NCBI RefSeq assembly: GCF_900113905.1
Contig: NZ_FORC01000004.1
Coordinates: forward strand, 186,001 to 250,000
DNA from: Phytopseudomonas argentinensis
GTDB taxonomy: Bacteria > Pseudomonadota > Gammaproteobacteria > Pseudomonadales > Pseudomonadaceae
DNA: 64,000 bases
Direction: 5' to 3'
This document shows, one piece after another, positions 20,638 to 29,857 of this stretch (the stretch's first letter is position 1; each line of letters starts with the position of its first letter). A model generated the notes under the pieces. The model did not search any database. It saw nothing but the letters and a program-made list of their open reading frames with translations, and was not told the origin of the DNA. The position numbers were made by a program, and so were the translations under genes.

Positions 20638-21717
20638 CTACAGCGGCGCCAGGTGATCGGTCAGGCGGCCGGTCTCGGTCAGTTCGAGAAACTCGTCGCC
20701 CAGGCGTCGACTCTCATCCATGGCCTGACGCCAGTAGCGCTCACGCCCGGCATCGTCGCCAAGGAAACGGGTGAAATCCTTGCGATCGGGCAGTTTGCCA
20801 AGCGGCAGGCGTGCCAGGTAATCACGCGAGGGCGCCAACAGCAGCACATCCTGCAGGCGCACGGCATCGCCGCGGCGCCAGGGCATGCCCTTGTCGAACC
20901 AGCCGGGAATGATGCGATCGGTGAAATGCGGGTAGAGCACCACGTCATCGCCGCTGTAGGGCAGGTCGAGGTGATAGTCCAGCAGCCCGCCATCGCGGTA
21001 GGTTCCCGGTCCGGCGCCGGGAATGTCGCGCACACCCTGCATCACCAGAGGAATCGAGCCGGAGGCCAGCAGGGCGTGGCGCAGGTTGCCGATATCCAGC
21101 GGCAGGCAGCGTGAGGGAAAATCGGTCAGCGGATGCAGGGGCGGCGCCAGACGCGCATCGTGCAGGATCACCCGCTCGAAATGGCGGGCCAGACGAGGGC
21201 GGCCAAGCAGGTTGCTGCCGATCACCGAAGACAGCCCCAGGCCCAAGGAGCGGCGGTCGTCCTCGGCAAGCCGGCCATGGCTTTTCACCACCACGATGTT
21301 GAGCCGGTAGTGAGGGTTGTCGAGCACCGCGCCATCCTGGTGCTGCAGCAGTTCGTCGAGCATGCGTACGCACCGCGCGGTCACCTCGCTGATGTTCACA
21401 CCCCTGTCAAAGCGCATGCCGGTGTAGAGCTCGCCCAGGCGCCGCAGTGCGTTCGCTGGGTCGGGCAGGCAGGCGCTGGCGAAGCGCCATGAGCCGATGG
21501 ACGCGCCAATCAGCGAGCGTTCGCGCGGTACCCGCGTCAGCCAGTCGCCGAACAGGGCGATGTCCAGCCCCTGGATGCCCAGTGCCTTGGGGCCACCCGC
21601 CGCGCCGGGCAGGGTGCCGACGTCACCCGGCTGCAGGCCGCGCTCGCGAATGCGCGCCAGCGCCCGCTGGCCGGCCTTGAGGGTGAGGGCAGGGAATTTG
21701 ATCTGAATGGCGCTCAT
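20638..21717 (-). CDS. Patatin-like phospholipase family protein
   Basis: 359 residues, start ATG 21717. The patatin serine hydrolase dyad is visible: Ser73 in GASIGS (the GxSxG nucleophile elbow) and Asp242 in YRDGGLLDYH (the DGG motif). A glycine-rich oxyanion-like turn, GAAGGPKALG, lies at 38-47. No signal peptide, so it is probably cytoplasmic or peripherally bound to membrane. It would cleave acyl esters of lipids; the exact lipid is unknown. It lies 129 bases from the divergent PepSY operon and may share its regulatory region. Confidence 0.8.
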   Translation of the reverse strand: MSAIQIKFPALTLKAGQRALARIRERGLQPGDVGTLPGAAGGPKALGIQGLDIALFGDWLTRVPRERSLIGASIGSWRFASACLPDPANALRRLGELYTGMRFDRGVNISEVTARCVRMLDELLQHQDGAVLDNPHYRLNIVVVKSHGRLAEDDRRSLGLGLSSVIGSNLLGRPRLARHFERVILHDARLAPPLHPLTDFPSRCLPLDIGNLRHALLASGSIPLVMQGVRDIPGAGPGTYRDGGLLDYHLDLPYSGDDVVLYPHFTDRIIPGWFDKGMPWRRGDAVRLQDVLLLAPSRDYLARLPLGKLPDRKDFTRFLGDDAGRERYWRQAMDESRRLGDEFLELTETGRLTDHLAPL

Positions 21718-21778
21718 GCCGGCCTCCGTGGAAGAGCGCGCAGTATAGAGCGCTGACCTGCCCAGGTCTGTGGGGCAA

Positions 21779-21813
21779 TTCAGGTTGAATTAAGTCGCTC
21801 GCCTTAACCTGAA
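21779..21813. promoter_or_regulatory. Inverted-repeat operator candidate before the PepSY operon
   Basis: TTCAGGTT (21779-21786) and AACCTGAA (21806-21813) are exact inverted copies; just inside them lie AATTAAG and CTTAA. They lie 34-68 bases before the first PepSY start, in the stretch between the divergent patatin gene and the operon. A -35-like TTAACC (21804-21809) and a -10-like ACTATT (21826-21831), 16 bases apart, overlap the right copy. OmpR-type regulators bind such paired boxes. Confidence 0.5.
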
Positions 21814-21846
21814 CAGCGTCGAAACACTATTGCTCAGGAGATCACC

Positions 21847-22155
21847 ATGAACAAACTGACTGCCCTGTTTGCCGTTGCCGCACTCACCGCCACCGCCGGT
21901 ATCGCCCAGGCCCGTGACCTGGGACCGGATGAAGCACTGAAATTGCGCGACGCCGGTACCATCCAGTCGTTCGAAAAGCTCAACGAGGCTGCCCTTGCTG
22001 CCCATCCGGGCGGTAAACTGGGCGATACCGAACTCGAGGAAGAATACGGCCGCTACCTCTATCAGGTAGAAATCCACGACGCCCAGAACCAGAAGTGGGA
22101 TGTCGAACTGGACGCAACCAACGGCACCGTCCTCAAGAACCACCAGGATGATTGA
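21847..22155 (+). CDS. Secreted PepSY domain protein 1
   Basis: 102 residues, start ATG 21847 with AGGAG 6 bases upstream. A signal peptide (residues 1-~21, ending AQA-RD) is followed by a single PepSY domain: EALKLRDAGTIQSFEKL, a LGDTELEEE strand and a C-terminal strand WDVELDATNGTVL. PepSY domains are found in protease propeptides and in small periplasmic regulators of signalling; this one has no catalytic residues. It is the first gene of a four-gene unit with a second PepSY gene and a two-component system, with one-base overlap to the next start. Confidence 0.88.
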   Translation: MNKLTALFAVAALTATAGIAQARDLGPDEALKLRDAGTIQSFEKLNEAALAAHPGGKLGDTELEEEYGRYLYQVEIHDAQNQKWDVELDATNGTVLKNHQDD

Positions 22156-22469
22156 TGAAAGGCAATCCCGTAGTCCGCTGCATCTGCATCGTGTCGCTGG
22201 CCGCGCTGACCTGCGCGGCCAGCGCGCGCGACCTTGACCAGGACGAGGCCCGCGACCTGCGCCTGAGCGGCGTGATTCTGCCGCTCGACCAGTTGATGCG
22301 TGCAGCAATGGAGCGTTACCCCGGCGCTACTCTGCTCGAAGCGGAGCTGGAAGAAGAGGACGACGTCTTCGTCTATGAAGTGGAACTGCTGACCCGCGAG
22401 GGCGTGGTTCGTGAACTGGAGCTCGATGCCCACGACGGCAAGATCCTGAAGGATGAGGTAGACGACTGA
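22155..22469 (+). CDS. Secreted PepSY domain protein 2
   Basis: 104 residues from ATG 22155; the stop of the first PepSY gene and this start share one base (TGATG), a sign of coupled translation. Signal peptide to about residue 24 (ending ASA-RD). The mature part, RDLDQDEARDLRLSGVILPLDQL, is clearly paralogous to the first protein, which starts RDLGPDEALKLRDAG, so the pair came from a duplication. The C-terminal strand is RELELDAHDGKILKDE. Likely a periplasmic partner or inhibitor of the sensor kinase encoded downstream, but that is inference. Confidence 0.88.
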   Translation: MKGNPVVRCICIVSLAALTCAASARDLDQDEARDLRLSGVILPLDQLMRAAMERYPGATLLEAELEEEDDVFVYEVELLTREGVVRELELDAHDGKILKDEVDD

Positions 22470-22470
22470 C

Positions 22471-23139
22471 ATGCGCCTGTTGCTGGTTGAAGACCACGTT
22501 CCGCTTGCCGATGAACTGATTGCCTCACTGACCCGACAGGGCTATGCCGTGGATTGGCTGGCCGACGGCCGCGACGCTGTCTACCAGGGCGCCAGTGAGC
22601 CCTATGATCTGATCATTCTCGACCTCGGTTTGCCCGGCAAACCGGGGCTTGAGGTGTTGCAGGAATGGCGCCAGGGCGGCCTGGTTACGCCAGTGCTGAT
22701 CCTCACCGCACGCGGCTCCTGGGCCGAGCGTATCGAAGGCCTGAAGGTCGGCGCCGATGACTACCTGAGCAAACCCTTCCATCCCGAAGAGCTGCAGCTG
22801 CGCATCCAGGCGCTGCTGCGTCGCGCCCGTGGCCTGGCCAACCAGCCACAGCTGCAGGCCGCCGGGTTGCACCTCGACGAGAGCCGGCAGTGCGTCAGCC
22901 GTGGGGAACAGGAGATCGAGCTGACTGCCGCGGAGTTTCGCCTGCTGCGCTACTTCATGCTGCACAGCGGGCAGATCCTCTCCAAGAGCCATCTGGCCGA
23001 ACACCTCTACGACGGCGAGACCGAGCGCGACTCCAATGTCATCGAGGTGCACGTCAATCACCTGCGTCGCAAGCTTGGCCGCGAGGTGATCGAAACCCGC
23101 CGCGGCCAGGGCTATCGGTTCACCGGTAGCGCCGCTTGA
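22471..23139 (+). CDS. OmpR-family response regulator (PmrA/QseB-like)
   Basis: 222 residues, beginning one base after the second PepSY stop. Receiver domain 1-~115 with Asp51 in LIILDLGLPG and Lys100 in DDYLSKPF; winged-helix DNA-binding domain ~130-222 (IELTAAEFRLLRYFML and SNVIEVHVNHLRRKLG), the standard OmpR pattern. It binds DNA after phosphorylation by the kinase encoded next. The likely target is the inverted repeat before the operon, giving autoregulation. Sequence style is closest to PmrA/QseB/PhoP-type regulators; the signal cannot be named. Confidence 0.94.
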   Translation: MRLLLVEDHVPLADELIASLTRQGYAVDWLADGRDAVYQGASEPYDLIILDLGLPGKPGLEVLQEWRQGGLVTPVLILTARGSWAERIEGLKVGADDYLSKPFHPEELQLRIQALLRRARGLANQPQLQAAGLHLDESRQCVSRGEQEIELTAAEFRLLRYFMLHSGQILSKSHLAEHLYDGETERDSNVIEVHVNHLRRKLGREVIETRRGQGYRFTGSAA

Positions 23140-24458
23140 GATCCATTCAACGGCGGTTGAGCCTTGGGCTGATCAGCGTATTGCTGATCATCGGCCTGCT
23201 CTTGGCGCAGACCTGCCTGTGGCTGTTCGACAGTAACCTGCGTCGCTACATGCAAGCCGGGCTCGAGGAAGAAGCACAGTCGCTGCTGGTTGCCCTGGTA
23301 CGCGGTCCGAACGGCATCCAGCTCGACGAGTCGCGGCTCAGCGCGGCCTACCAGCGGCCCTATTCGGGCCTGTATTTCCGGATCGACTTCAGCGACAAGA
23401 GCTGGCGTTCGCGTTCACTGTGGGACAGCGAACTGCAGCCCTCCGATGTGGACGGCCTGCAGCCTGAATTGCAGGACGGCCCCCAAGAGCAGGTGCTGGT
23501 CACCTATCGCGGCGAATACCGGCGCTTCGGCCAGGACCTGACCATCAGCGTGGCGCGCGACTACACGCCGGTGCTCGACAGCTTCCGCCGTGTGCAGCGT
23601 ATCGGCCTGGGACTGGGGCTGGGCAGCCTGGCCCTGATCCTGTTGCTGCAGCGCCTGGCGGTCAGCCGTGCACTGCGGCCGCTGGAGCAGACCCGCGTGC
23701 AGATCGCCCAGTTGCAGCAGGGGCAGCGCTCGGAGCTGGATGAGCAGGTGCCCGAGGAGCTGGAGCCGCTGGTGGAGCAGATCAACCACCTGCTGGCCCA
23801 CACCGAGGAAACCCTCAAGCGCTCGCGCAACGCCCTTGGCAATCTCGGGCACGCCCTGAAGACGCCCCTGGCGGTGCTGGTCAACCTGGCCTCCAGGGAA
23901 GAGCTGCGCGCCCATCCGGAGCTACGCGGCAACCTGCTCGAACACCTCAACCAGATCGAGCAGCGTATCGCCCGCGAGCTGGGCCGTGCCCGGCTGGCCG
24001 GAGAAGCCTTGCCTGGTGCGCATTTCGATTGCCGGGAGGAGTTGCCGGGCTTGTTCGCCACGCTGGGCATGATCCATGACAGCGGTATCGAGCTGAGCTG
24101 GCAGACTTCACCGCCCGACCTGCGCCTGCCGCGCGATCGCGAGGACCTGCTGGAGCTGCTCGGTAACCTGCTGGACAACGCCTGCAAATGGGCGGACAGC
24201 CAGGTGCGCCTGACTGTCGAGCGTGCCGATACGGCCTACGTGCTGTGCGTCGATGACGATGGGCCCGGCATCGACAGCGCACGCCGCGACGAGGTGCTCA
24301 GCCGTGGTATCCGCCTGGATGAGCAGATGGCCGGGCATGGCCTGGGACTGGGCATCGTGCGCGATATCGTCGATGCCTGGGACGGCAGTATTTCACTGCA
24401 TGACAGTGAGCTGGGCGGCTTGCAGGTCAGGATCGAGTTGCCATTACGCACCCGCTAG
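23136..24458 (+). CDS. Sensor histidine kinase paired with the regulator
   Basis: 440 residues; the start is TTG at 23136, overlapping the regulator stop by four bases (TTGA), and no better start is seen. Membrane helix at ~9-29, a periplasmic loop of about 120 residues (acidic, DSRLS...SDVDGLQPEL), a second helix at ~153-173, a HAMP segment, and a kinase core with His239 in LGHALKTP, the N-box NLLDNACKWA, DDDGPGID and GHGLGLGIV. The periplasmic acidic loop resembles PhoQ-type sensors of cations or peptides. The two secreted PepSY proteins of the same operon are good candidates to bind this loop. Confidence 0.93.
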   Translation: MRSIQRRLSLGLISVLLIIGLLLAQTCLWLFDSNLRRYMQAGLEEEAQSLLVALVRGPNGIQLDESRLSAAYQRPYSGLYFRIDFSDKSWRSRSLWDSELQPSDVDGLQPELQDGPQEQVLVTYRGEYRRFGQDLTISVARDYTPVLDSFRRVQRIGLGLGLGSLALILLLQRLAVSRALRPLEQTRVQIAQLQQGQRSELDEQVPEELEPLVEQINHLLAHTEETLKRSRNALGNLGHALKTPLAVLVNLASREELRAHPELRGNLLEHLNQIEQRIARELGRARLAGEALPGAHFDCREELPGLFATLGMIHDSGIELSWQTSPPDLRLPRDREDLLELLGNLLDNACKWADSQVRLTVERADTAYVLCVDDDGPGIDSARRDEVLSRGIRLDEQMAGHGLGLGIVRDIVDAWDGSISLHDSELGGLQVRIELPLRTR

Positions 24459-24522
24459 GCGTTTCTATCCATTTTCGCGCTATCCAGGCTGGCGCGGGCG
24501 AGCCGCGCCGAGCCGCGCCTGC

Positions 24523-25119
24523 TTACATACCGTTGGTGAACGCCGGATCGCTGAGGTCGATGGCGGCACGCACCGGTTTCAGTGCTTCAGCGTATTTGCC
24601 CAAGATATCCAGCGCGTAATCGATACGGGCACGGATGCGGCTGTCGTCCTCGCTGGCCGGCTGTTCATCGTTGAGGACCTTGGTCACTGAACGGACGATC
24701 AGGTGCTCGGGCAGGTAGTTGATCCGGCAGTTCTTGTAGCTGGAGCTGCGCAGCTCGGCGATCGGGCTGCCACCGCCGATACCCGACGACACGCCCACCA
24801 GCAACCCCGGCTTGTGGGCCAGTTCGGCCTTGCTGGCATAGATGAAGAAGTTCTTGATCGCTGGCCCGGCCATGCCATTCCACTCCGGCGCGATCACCAC
24901 CAGCGCATCGGCGCGCTGCAGGCGCGGCGCGTAGTCGGCCCAGGTGCCGTTGTCCTCGCCAGGCCAAAGCGGCAACGGGCCGGTACCCAGATCGATGACT
25001 TGGCTGAGCTCTGCACTGGTCTTGCCCAGGGTGATCAAGCGTTGACGCAGGAAATGCGCAACCTTGGCAGATTGGCTGTCGGGACGGCTTGAACCGGCAA
25101 TCAGAACGATATCGAGCAT
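24523..25119 (-). CDS. NADPH-dependent FMN reductase (flavodoxin fold)
   Basis: 198 residues from ATG 25119 (MLDIVLIAGSSRP). The phosphate loop of FMN binding is GSSRPDSQSAK near the start; PEWNGMAGPAIKNFF and LVGVSSGIGGG are the following flavin contacts. The family (SsuE/ChrR/azoreductase-like) reduces flavins, quinones or chromate with NAD(P)H in the cytoplasm. It is alone and convergent with the sensor kinase gene. The physiological substrate is unknown. Confidence 0.85.
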   Translation of the reverse strand: MLDIVLIAGSSRPDSQSAKVAHFLRQRLITLGKTSAELSQVIDLGTGPLPLWPGEDNGTWADYAPRLQRADALVVIAPEWNGMAGPAIKNFFIYASKAELAHKPGLLVGVSSGIGGGSPIAELRSSSYKNCRINYLPEHLIVRSVTKVLNDEQPASEDDSRIRARIDYALDILGKYAEALKPVRAAIDLSDPAFTNGM

Positions 25120-25352
25120 GGGATCCTCCATTGAAAAGGCCATGAGGCTAACGCCCCCAGGTGAAAGCGCAAAGTACGTTTGTGCTATTTGCTTAGCACC
25201 AGGCTCCACGATGACTCGTCTACTGGGCAATGATGCCCGCTGCCGCTTTTTGACACTCGGGTCGGCTTGGGGCAGAGTGCGACGCTTTTTGTGGCCTGCC
25301 GCCCTTGGCCGCCAACCGATCGCGCCGCTAGCGGCGATTCGAGGAGCCTCTC

Positions 25353-26669
25353 ATGAACGCAGTTATTGCCGCCGTCGGCATCATGCTGATTCTCAGTCTT
25401 TGTCGTGTACACGTCGTGGTGGCGCTGATCATCGGTGCCCTGGCCGGTGGCATGATTGGCGGCCTGGGCATGCAGGGCTCGCTGGCGGCTTTCAATAAAG
25501 GCCTGGGCGGAGGCGCCACCGTGGCGCTGTCCTATGCCCTGCTCGGTGCGTTCGCCGTGGCAATCGCCAAGTCCGGCCTGGCCCATGCGCTGGCCGACAG
25601 GGCGCTGACCTTGGTCGGGCGTCAGGACGAGAATGGCGGCGGGGCGCTGAAATGGATGCTGGTCGGCCTGCTGCTCGCCGTGGCGATCTCTTCGCAGAAC
25701 ATCCTGCCCATTCATATCGCCTTCATTCCGCTGCTGGTGCCACCCCTGCTGTACGTGATCACTCGCCTGCAGATCGACCGCCGGCTGATCGCCTGTGTGC
25801 TGACCTTCGGTTTGATCACCCCGTACATGTTCCTGCCGGTAGGCTTCGGCAATATCTTTCTCAATGAAATCCTGCTCGCCAACGTGGCGCGCAGCGGTGT
25901 CGAGGTGGCGGGCGTGAACGTCAGCCATGCCATGCTGATTCCAGCCATGGGCATGGTCGCCGGCTTGCTGCTGGCGCTGTACAGCTACCGCGGCAAGCGC
26001 AGTTACGACCTGGCCCGGGTCGAGCGCACCGAGCGGGTGGAGGTCAGCTACAACCGCCGCAGCCTGATCGTCGCCGGCGTGGCGGTGGCTATCGCCTTTA
26101 CTGCCCAGCTGTGGCTCGACTCGATGATCATCGGTGCGCTGCTGGGTTTCGTGGTGTTTTCCGCCTCGGGCATCGTGCGCTGGAAGGAAACCGACGACCT
26201 GTTCACCGAAGGCATGAAGATGATGGCGATGATCGGCTTCATCATGATCGCCGCCTCGGGGTTTGCCGAAGTGATGCGTGAAACCGGTGAAATCCAAGGG
26301 CTGGTGGATGCCAGCGCCGGCTGGATCGGCGACAGCAAGGGCCTGGGCGTGCTGCTCATGCTGCTGGTTGGTTTGCTGGTGACCATGGGGATCGGTTCGT
26401 CGTTTTCCACCGTACCGATCATCGCGGCGATCTTCGTGCCGCTCTGCGTGCAACTGGGCTTCAGCCCCCTGGCCACGGTGTGCATCGTCGGCACCGCTGG
26501 CGCCATCGGCGACGCCGGTTCGCCAGCCTCGGACTCGACCCTGGGCCCGACGGCGGGTCTCAACGTGGACGGTCAGCACAACCATATCTGGGATACCGTG
26601 GTGCCCACCTTTCTGCACTACAACCTGCCGCTACTGGTATTCGGCTGGGCGGCCGCCATGGTCCTTTAG
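25353..26669 (+). CDS. Na+/H+ antiporter family (NhaC/YuiF-like) membrane transporter
   Basis: 438 residues, about eleven hydrophobic segments, N-terminal signal-anchor region and the repeated NhaC-like halves. Features: SSQNILPIHIAFIPLL in the first half and GTAGAIGDAGSPASDSTLGP in the second, matching the re-entrant loops of this superfamily. YuiF-like members are proposed amino-acid (histidine) carriers, so 'antiporter' is a family name, not a proven function here. Inner membrane. It starts 233 bases downstream of the divergent FMN reductase gene and is followed by the chemoreceptor after 116 bases. Confidence 0.85.
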   Translation: MNAVIAAVGIMLILSLCRVHVVVALIIGALAGGMIGGLGMQGSLAAFNKGLGGGATVALSYALLGAFAVAIAKSGLAHALADRALTLVGRQDENGGGALKWMLVGLLLAVAISSQNILPIHIAFIPLLVPPLLYVITRLQIDRRLIACVLTFGLITPYMFLPVGFGNIFLNEILLANVARSGVEVAGVNVSHAMLIPAMGMVAGLLLALYSYRGKRSYDLARVERTERVEVSYNRRSLIVAGVAVAIAFTAQLWLDSMIIGALLGFVVFSASGIVRWKETDDLFTEGMKMMAMIGFIMIAASGFAEVMRETGEIQGLVDASAGWIGDSKGLGVLLMLLVGLLVTMGIGSSFSTVPIIAAIFVPLCVQLGFSPLATVCIVGTAGAIGDAGSPASDSTLGPTAGLNVDGQHNHIWDTVVPTFLHYNLPLLVFGWAAAMVL

Positions 26670-26785
26670 CACCGGGGCGCAACCTGTCGCCGACCGTCGC
26701 CGAGTTCAAGATTTTCCTGACCGCTGCCGATAGCCTGGTTAGAGCCCAGCCATGCTGGGTTTGTCTGGTCACAAGGAAAATAAAA

Positions 26786-28468
26786 ATGCGCCTGACCTTG
26801 AAGTCGAAAGTCGTGCTGTTGGCCCTGATTCCGGTTCTGCTGTTCGCGTTGGTCTTGAGCGGCGCGGCCGCCCGTGTGCTGTATGGCCTGGCGGAGCAGG
26901 AGGTGGTCGAAACCCGCGAGCGCCTGCTCACCGAGAAACGCAACGAACTGCAGAACTACAGCGCCATCGCCATGGGCGCCGTGCAGAGCCTGTACGACGC
27001 CGCACCCAATGGCGACCTGGAAAGCCGCAAGCAGGCCATCGCCATCCTGTCCAAGATCAAATATGGCAAGGACGGCTATTTCTTCGGCCACGACTCCAAC
27101 GTGGTTCGCCTGTTTCGCAGCGACAGCCCGGTGGATGTCGGCAAGAACCTCAGCGACCGGCGCGACGTCAATGGCGTATACGTCAATCGCGAGCTGGTGC
27201 GTGTCGCCAAGGACAACAGCTACTACGTCAACTACTCCTCGCCACTGCCGAGCGACGAATCGATCCAGGTGCCCAAACTCGCCTACAGCTATTACCTGCC
27301 CAAATGGGACATGGCCGTGGGCACGGCGGTCAACCTGGACGGCGTCGAGGCTCAGGTTGCCGGGGTGCGCGAGGGCATCGACCAGCGAATGAGCACCATC
27401 ATCACCAGCATCGTGGTGATCGCCGGGGTGCTGCTGGTGATCTTCGGCGTGATTGGCGGCATCCTGGCCAATACCTTTCTGCGCCCACTGCAGCAGATCA
27501 AGGCCAACCTCGACGATATCGCCGCCGGCGAAGGCGACCTGACCAGGCGCCTGCCAGTCACCAGCCGTGATGAGCTGGGCGAGTTGGCGGGCTCGTTCAA
27601 CCGCTTTGTCGACAAGGTGCATGGCCTGGTGCGGCAGATCACCGGGATGACCGGTCAACTGACCGAACTGGTCGGCGAGGTAGCGGCCCAGGCCCATCGT
27701 TCCGAGCAGGCCATGGAACGCCAGCGCCATGAAACCGACCAGGTAGCGACCGCCATCAACCAGATGTCCGCCGCGGCCCATGAAGTGGCCAAGGGCGCCC
27801 AGGGCGCCGCCGAGGCGGCCCAGCAGACCGACCGCGAAGGCCAGGCGGCCAAACAGGTGGTCGATGGCAGCATCGCCAGCATCCATTCGCTAGTCGGCGA
27901 TATACGTGGCAGCGGCACCTCCCTGGACAGCCTGCAAAAGGATGTTCATTCCATCGTCAGCGTACTCGACGTGATTCGCTCGATCGCCGAACAGACCAAC
28001 CTGCTGGCGCTCAACGCGGCCATTGAGGCCGCGCGCGCGGGGGAGGCCGGTCGCGGCTTCGCGGTGGTGGCCGACGAAGTGCGCGCCCTGGCCAGTCGTA
28101 CCCAGCAGAGTACCCAGGAAATTCAAGGCATGATCGATCGTCTTCAAGACGGCACGCGCGATGCGGTGAATGCCATGCGCCAGTCCAGCGACGCCGGCGA
28201 GCTCAGCAGCGAGCAAGCCAACAAGGCTGGGGCCTCACTGGATGCCATCGCCGGGTTGATCGGCACCATCAATGCCATGAACGCGCAGATCGCCAGCGCG
28301 GCGGAAGAGCAGACCGCGGTGGCCGAGGAAATCAACCGCAGCGTGCACCAGATCGCCAGTGCGGTGGACAGCGTCGCCGACGAGACCCGCCAGGCCGCGC
28401 GAACGGCAGGCAGCCTGGCTCAGCTTGGCCAGGGTCTGGAAGACCTGGTGCGCCAGTTCCGCATCTGA
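26786..28468 (+). CDS. Methyl-accepting chemotaxis protein with single Cache domain
   Basis: 560 residues from ATG 26786, preceded by AAGGAAAA; a longer frame to 26480 lies inside the transporter gene. First membrane helix ~8-29, periplasmic sCache_2-type sensor ~38-185 with KYGKDGYFFGHD, second helix ~205-228, HAMP ~229-281, then the cytoplasmic signalling helical hairpin with the conserved tip EQTNLLALNAAIEAARAGEAG. It has no CheR pentapeptide at the end (QFRI). sCache_2 receptors often sense small organic acids such as pyruvate or propionate. The ligand is not proven. Confidence 0.94.
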   Translation: MRLTLKSKVVLLALIPVLLFALVLSGAAARVLYGLAEQEVVETRERLLTEKRNELQNYSAIAMGAVQSLYDAAPNGDLESRKQAIAILSKIKYGKDGYFFGHDSNVVRLFRSDSPVDVGKNLSDRRDVNGVYVNRELVRVAKDNSYYVNYSSPLPSDESIQVPKLAYSYYLPKWDMAVGTAVNLDGVEAQVAGVREGIDQRMSTIITSIVVIAGVLLVIFGVIGGILANTFLRPLQQIKANLDDIAAGEGDLTRRLPVTSRDELGELAGSFNRFVDKVHGLVRQITGMTGQLTELVGEVAAQAHRSEQAMERQRHETDQVATAINQMSAAAHEVAKGAQGAAEAAQQTDREGQAAKQVVDGSIASIHSLVGDIRGSGTSLDSLQKDVHSIVSVLDVIRSIAEQTNLLALNAAIEAARAGEAGRGFAVVADEVRALASRTQQSTQEIQGMIDRLQDGTRDAVNAMRQSSDAGELSSEQANKAGASLDAIAGLIGTINAMNAQIASAAEEQTAVAEEINRSVHQIASAVDSVADETRQAARTAGSLAQLGQGLEDLVRQFRI

Positions 28469-28561
28469 TCGAGGGGGCGAGCAGGGAAGCTCGCGTCAAT
28501 CAGTGTGCACTTTGTCGGCAGCGCGGGAGACTAAAGCGCATATCCCTTTTGTGATCCGGTT

Positions 28562-29626
28562 ATGCAGACGACGTCCCTCGAAAAGAAAACCTTCATTCTC
28601 CTACTCGTCCTGGTGACGATCGCCTTCATCTGGATACTCATGCCGTTCTACGGGGCGGTGTTCTGGGCAGTGGCCCTGGCCGTGGTGTTCACGCCCCTGC
28701 AGCGACGCCTGGCCCGGCGAATTGGCGGGCGTGGCAACCTGTCGGCGTTGCTGACCCTGATCGTCTGCCTGCTGGTCGCCATTCTGCCGGTGATCTTCAT
28801 CACCTCGGCGATAGTCGCCGAGGGGACCAGCATCTACCAGCGCATCGACTCCGGCGAGCTGGACATAGGTGCCTATGTCACCAGCACCAAGGAAATGCTA
28901 CCGCCCTTTATGCAACAGCAGATCGATCGCATCGGCATGGGCAACATGGACGACCTGCAGGAGCGCATCACCAGTGGCGCCGCCGCGGGGAGCCAATACC
29001 TGGCCACCAAGGTATTCGCCATTGGCCAGGGCACCTTCCAGTTCGTGATCAGCTTTTTCATCATGCTCTACCTGCTGTTCTTCCTGCTGCGCGATGGCCA
29101 AGAACTGGTGCGCGACATTCGCATGGCAGTGCCCCTGGGTGACAACACCAAGCGCCGCCTGCAGATCAAGTTCACCCGCGTGGTGCGTGCCACGGTAAAG
29201 GGCAATATCGTCGTGGCGGCAGTGCAGGGCGCCCTGGGCGGCCTGATCTTCTGGGTGCTGGGTATCTCCAGCCCGTTGCTGTGGGGGGTGCTGATGGCCT
29301 TCCTGTCACTGCTGCCAGCGGCGGGTGCCGGCATCGTCTGGGCGCCAGTGGCGGTGTACCTGCTGCTCAGCGGCGACATCTGGCAGGGCGTGGTGCTGAC
29401 CTTGTTCGGCGTACTGGTGATCGGCCTGGTGGACAACATTCTGCGCCCGATCCTGGTCGGCAAGGACACCCGCATGCCCGACTACCTGATCCTGATTTCC
29501 ACCCTGGGCGGTATGGCGCTGTTCGGCCTCAACGGCTTCGTGCTTGGCCCGCTGGTGGCCGCATTGTTCGTCGCCAGCTGGAACCTGTTCGCCGGGGGCA
29601 AGAAGACCGTCAGGCTGCCCGAGTAA
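28562..29626 (+). CDS. AI-2E (PerM/YdiK) family transporter
   Basis: 354 residues, start ATG 28562. Seven to eight membrane segments, in the arrangement of the AI-2E family: two N-terminal helices, a long cytoplasmic/periplasmic insertion (~80-150) and the conserved C-terminal part with IGLVDNILRPILVGKDTRMPDYLIL. Despite the name, most members are not shown to carry autoinducer-2; some are Na+/H+ antiporters. It is the last rightward gene before the convergent nuo operon, and a strong terminator follows 16 bases after the stop. Confidence 0.88.
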   Translation: MQTTSLEKKTFILLLVLVTIAFIWILMPFYGAVFWAVALAVVFTPLQRRLARRIGGRGNLSALLTLIVCLLVAILPVIFITSAIVAEGTSIYQRIDSGELDIGAYVTSTKEMLPPFMQQQIDRIGMGNMDDLQERITSGAAAGSQYLATKVFAIGQGTFQFVISFFIMLYLLFFLLRDGQELVRDIRMAVPLGDNTKRRLQIKFTRVVRATVKGNIVVAAVQGALGGLIFWVLGISSPLLWGVLMAFLSLLPAAGAGIVWAPVAVYLLLSGDIWQGVVLTLFGVLVIGLVDNILRPILVGKDTRMPDYLILISTLGGMALFGLNGFVLGPLVAALFVASWNLFAGGKKTVRLPE

Positions 29627-29641
29627 CATAGTGCTTCACTC

Positions 29642-29668
29642 AAACGGCTGCCTAGTGCAGCCGTTTTT
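29642..29668 (+). terminator. Terminator of the AI-2E family gene
   Basis: Stem AAACGGCTGC / GCAGCCGTTT with loop CTAGT and a T-run. Its core is nearly the same as the second terminator at 29858. Confidence 0.9.
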
Positions 29669-29680
29669 CCTTATCACGCG

Positions 29681-29822
29681 GCGTAGCTGGGTAGAGCGAA
29701 GCGATACCCGGGTTCTGAACCCTGCAACGTTTCTCGCCCCTATCCTGCGCATCGCTTCGCTCAGCAGCAGGCTACGAAAAGCATGTTTGCCCAGCCGTCG
29801 TAGCCCGGGTATGCCGGCTGTG
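29681..29822. repeat. Degenerate intergenic repeat between two terminators
   Basis: Contains CGTAGC...GAGCGAAGCGAT at 29682-29705, an inverted copy at 29749-29776 (GCATCGCTTCGC...GGCTACG) and CGTAGCCCGGGT at 29799-29810, which echoes the ACCCGGGT of the first copy. Such GTAGCCCGG/GAGCGAAGCGAT elements occur as dispersed intergenic repeats in many bacterial genomes. Overlapping short frames here are not genes. Confidence 0.6.
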
Positions 29823-29857
29823 CTCGATCTGGCATAGGCAAAGCCTGGCACACAAAC

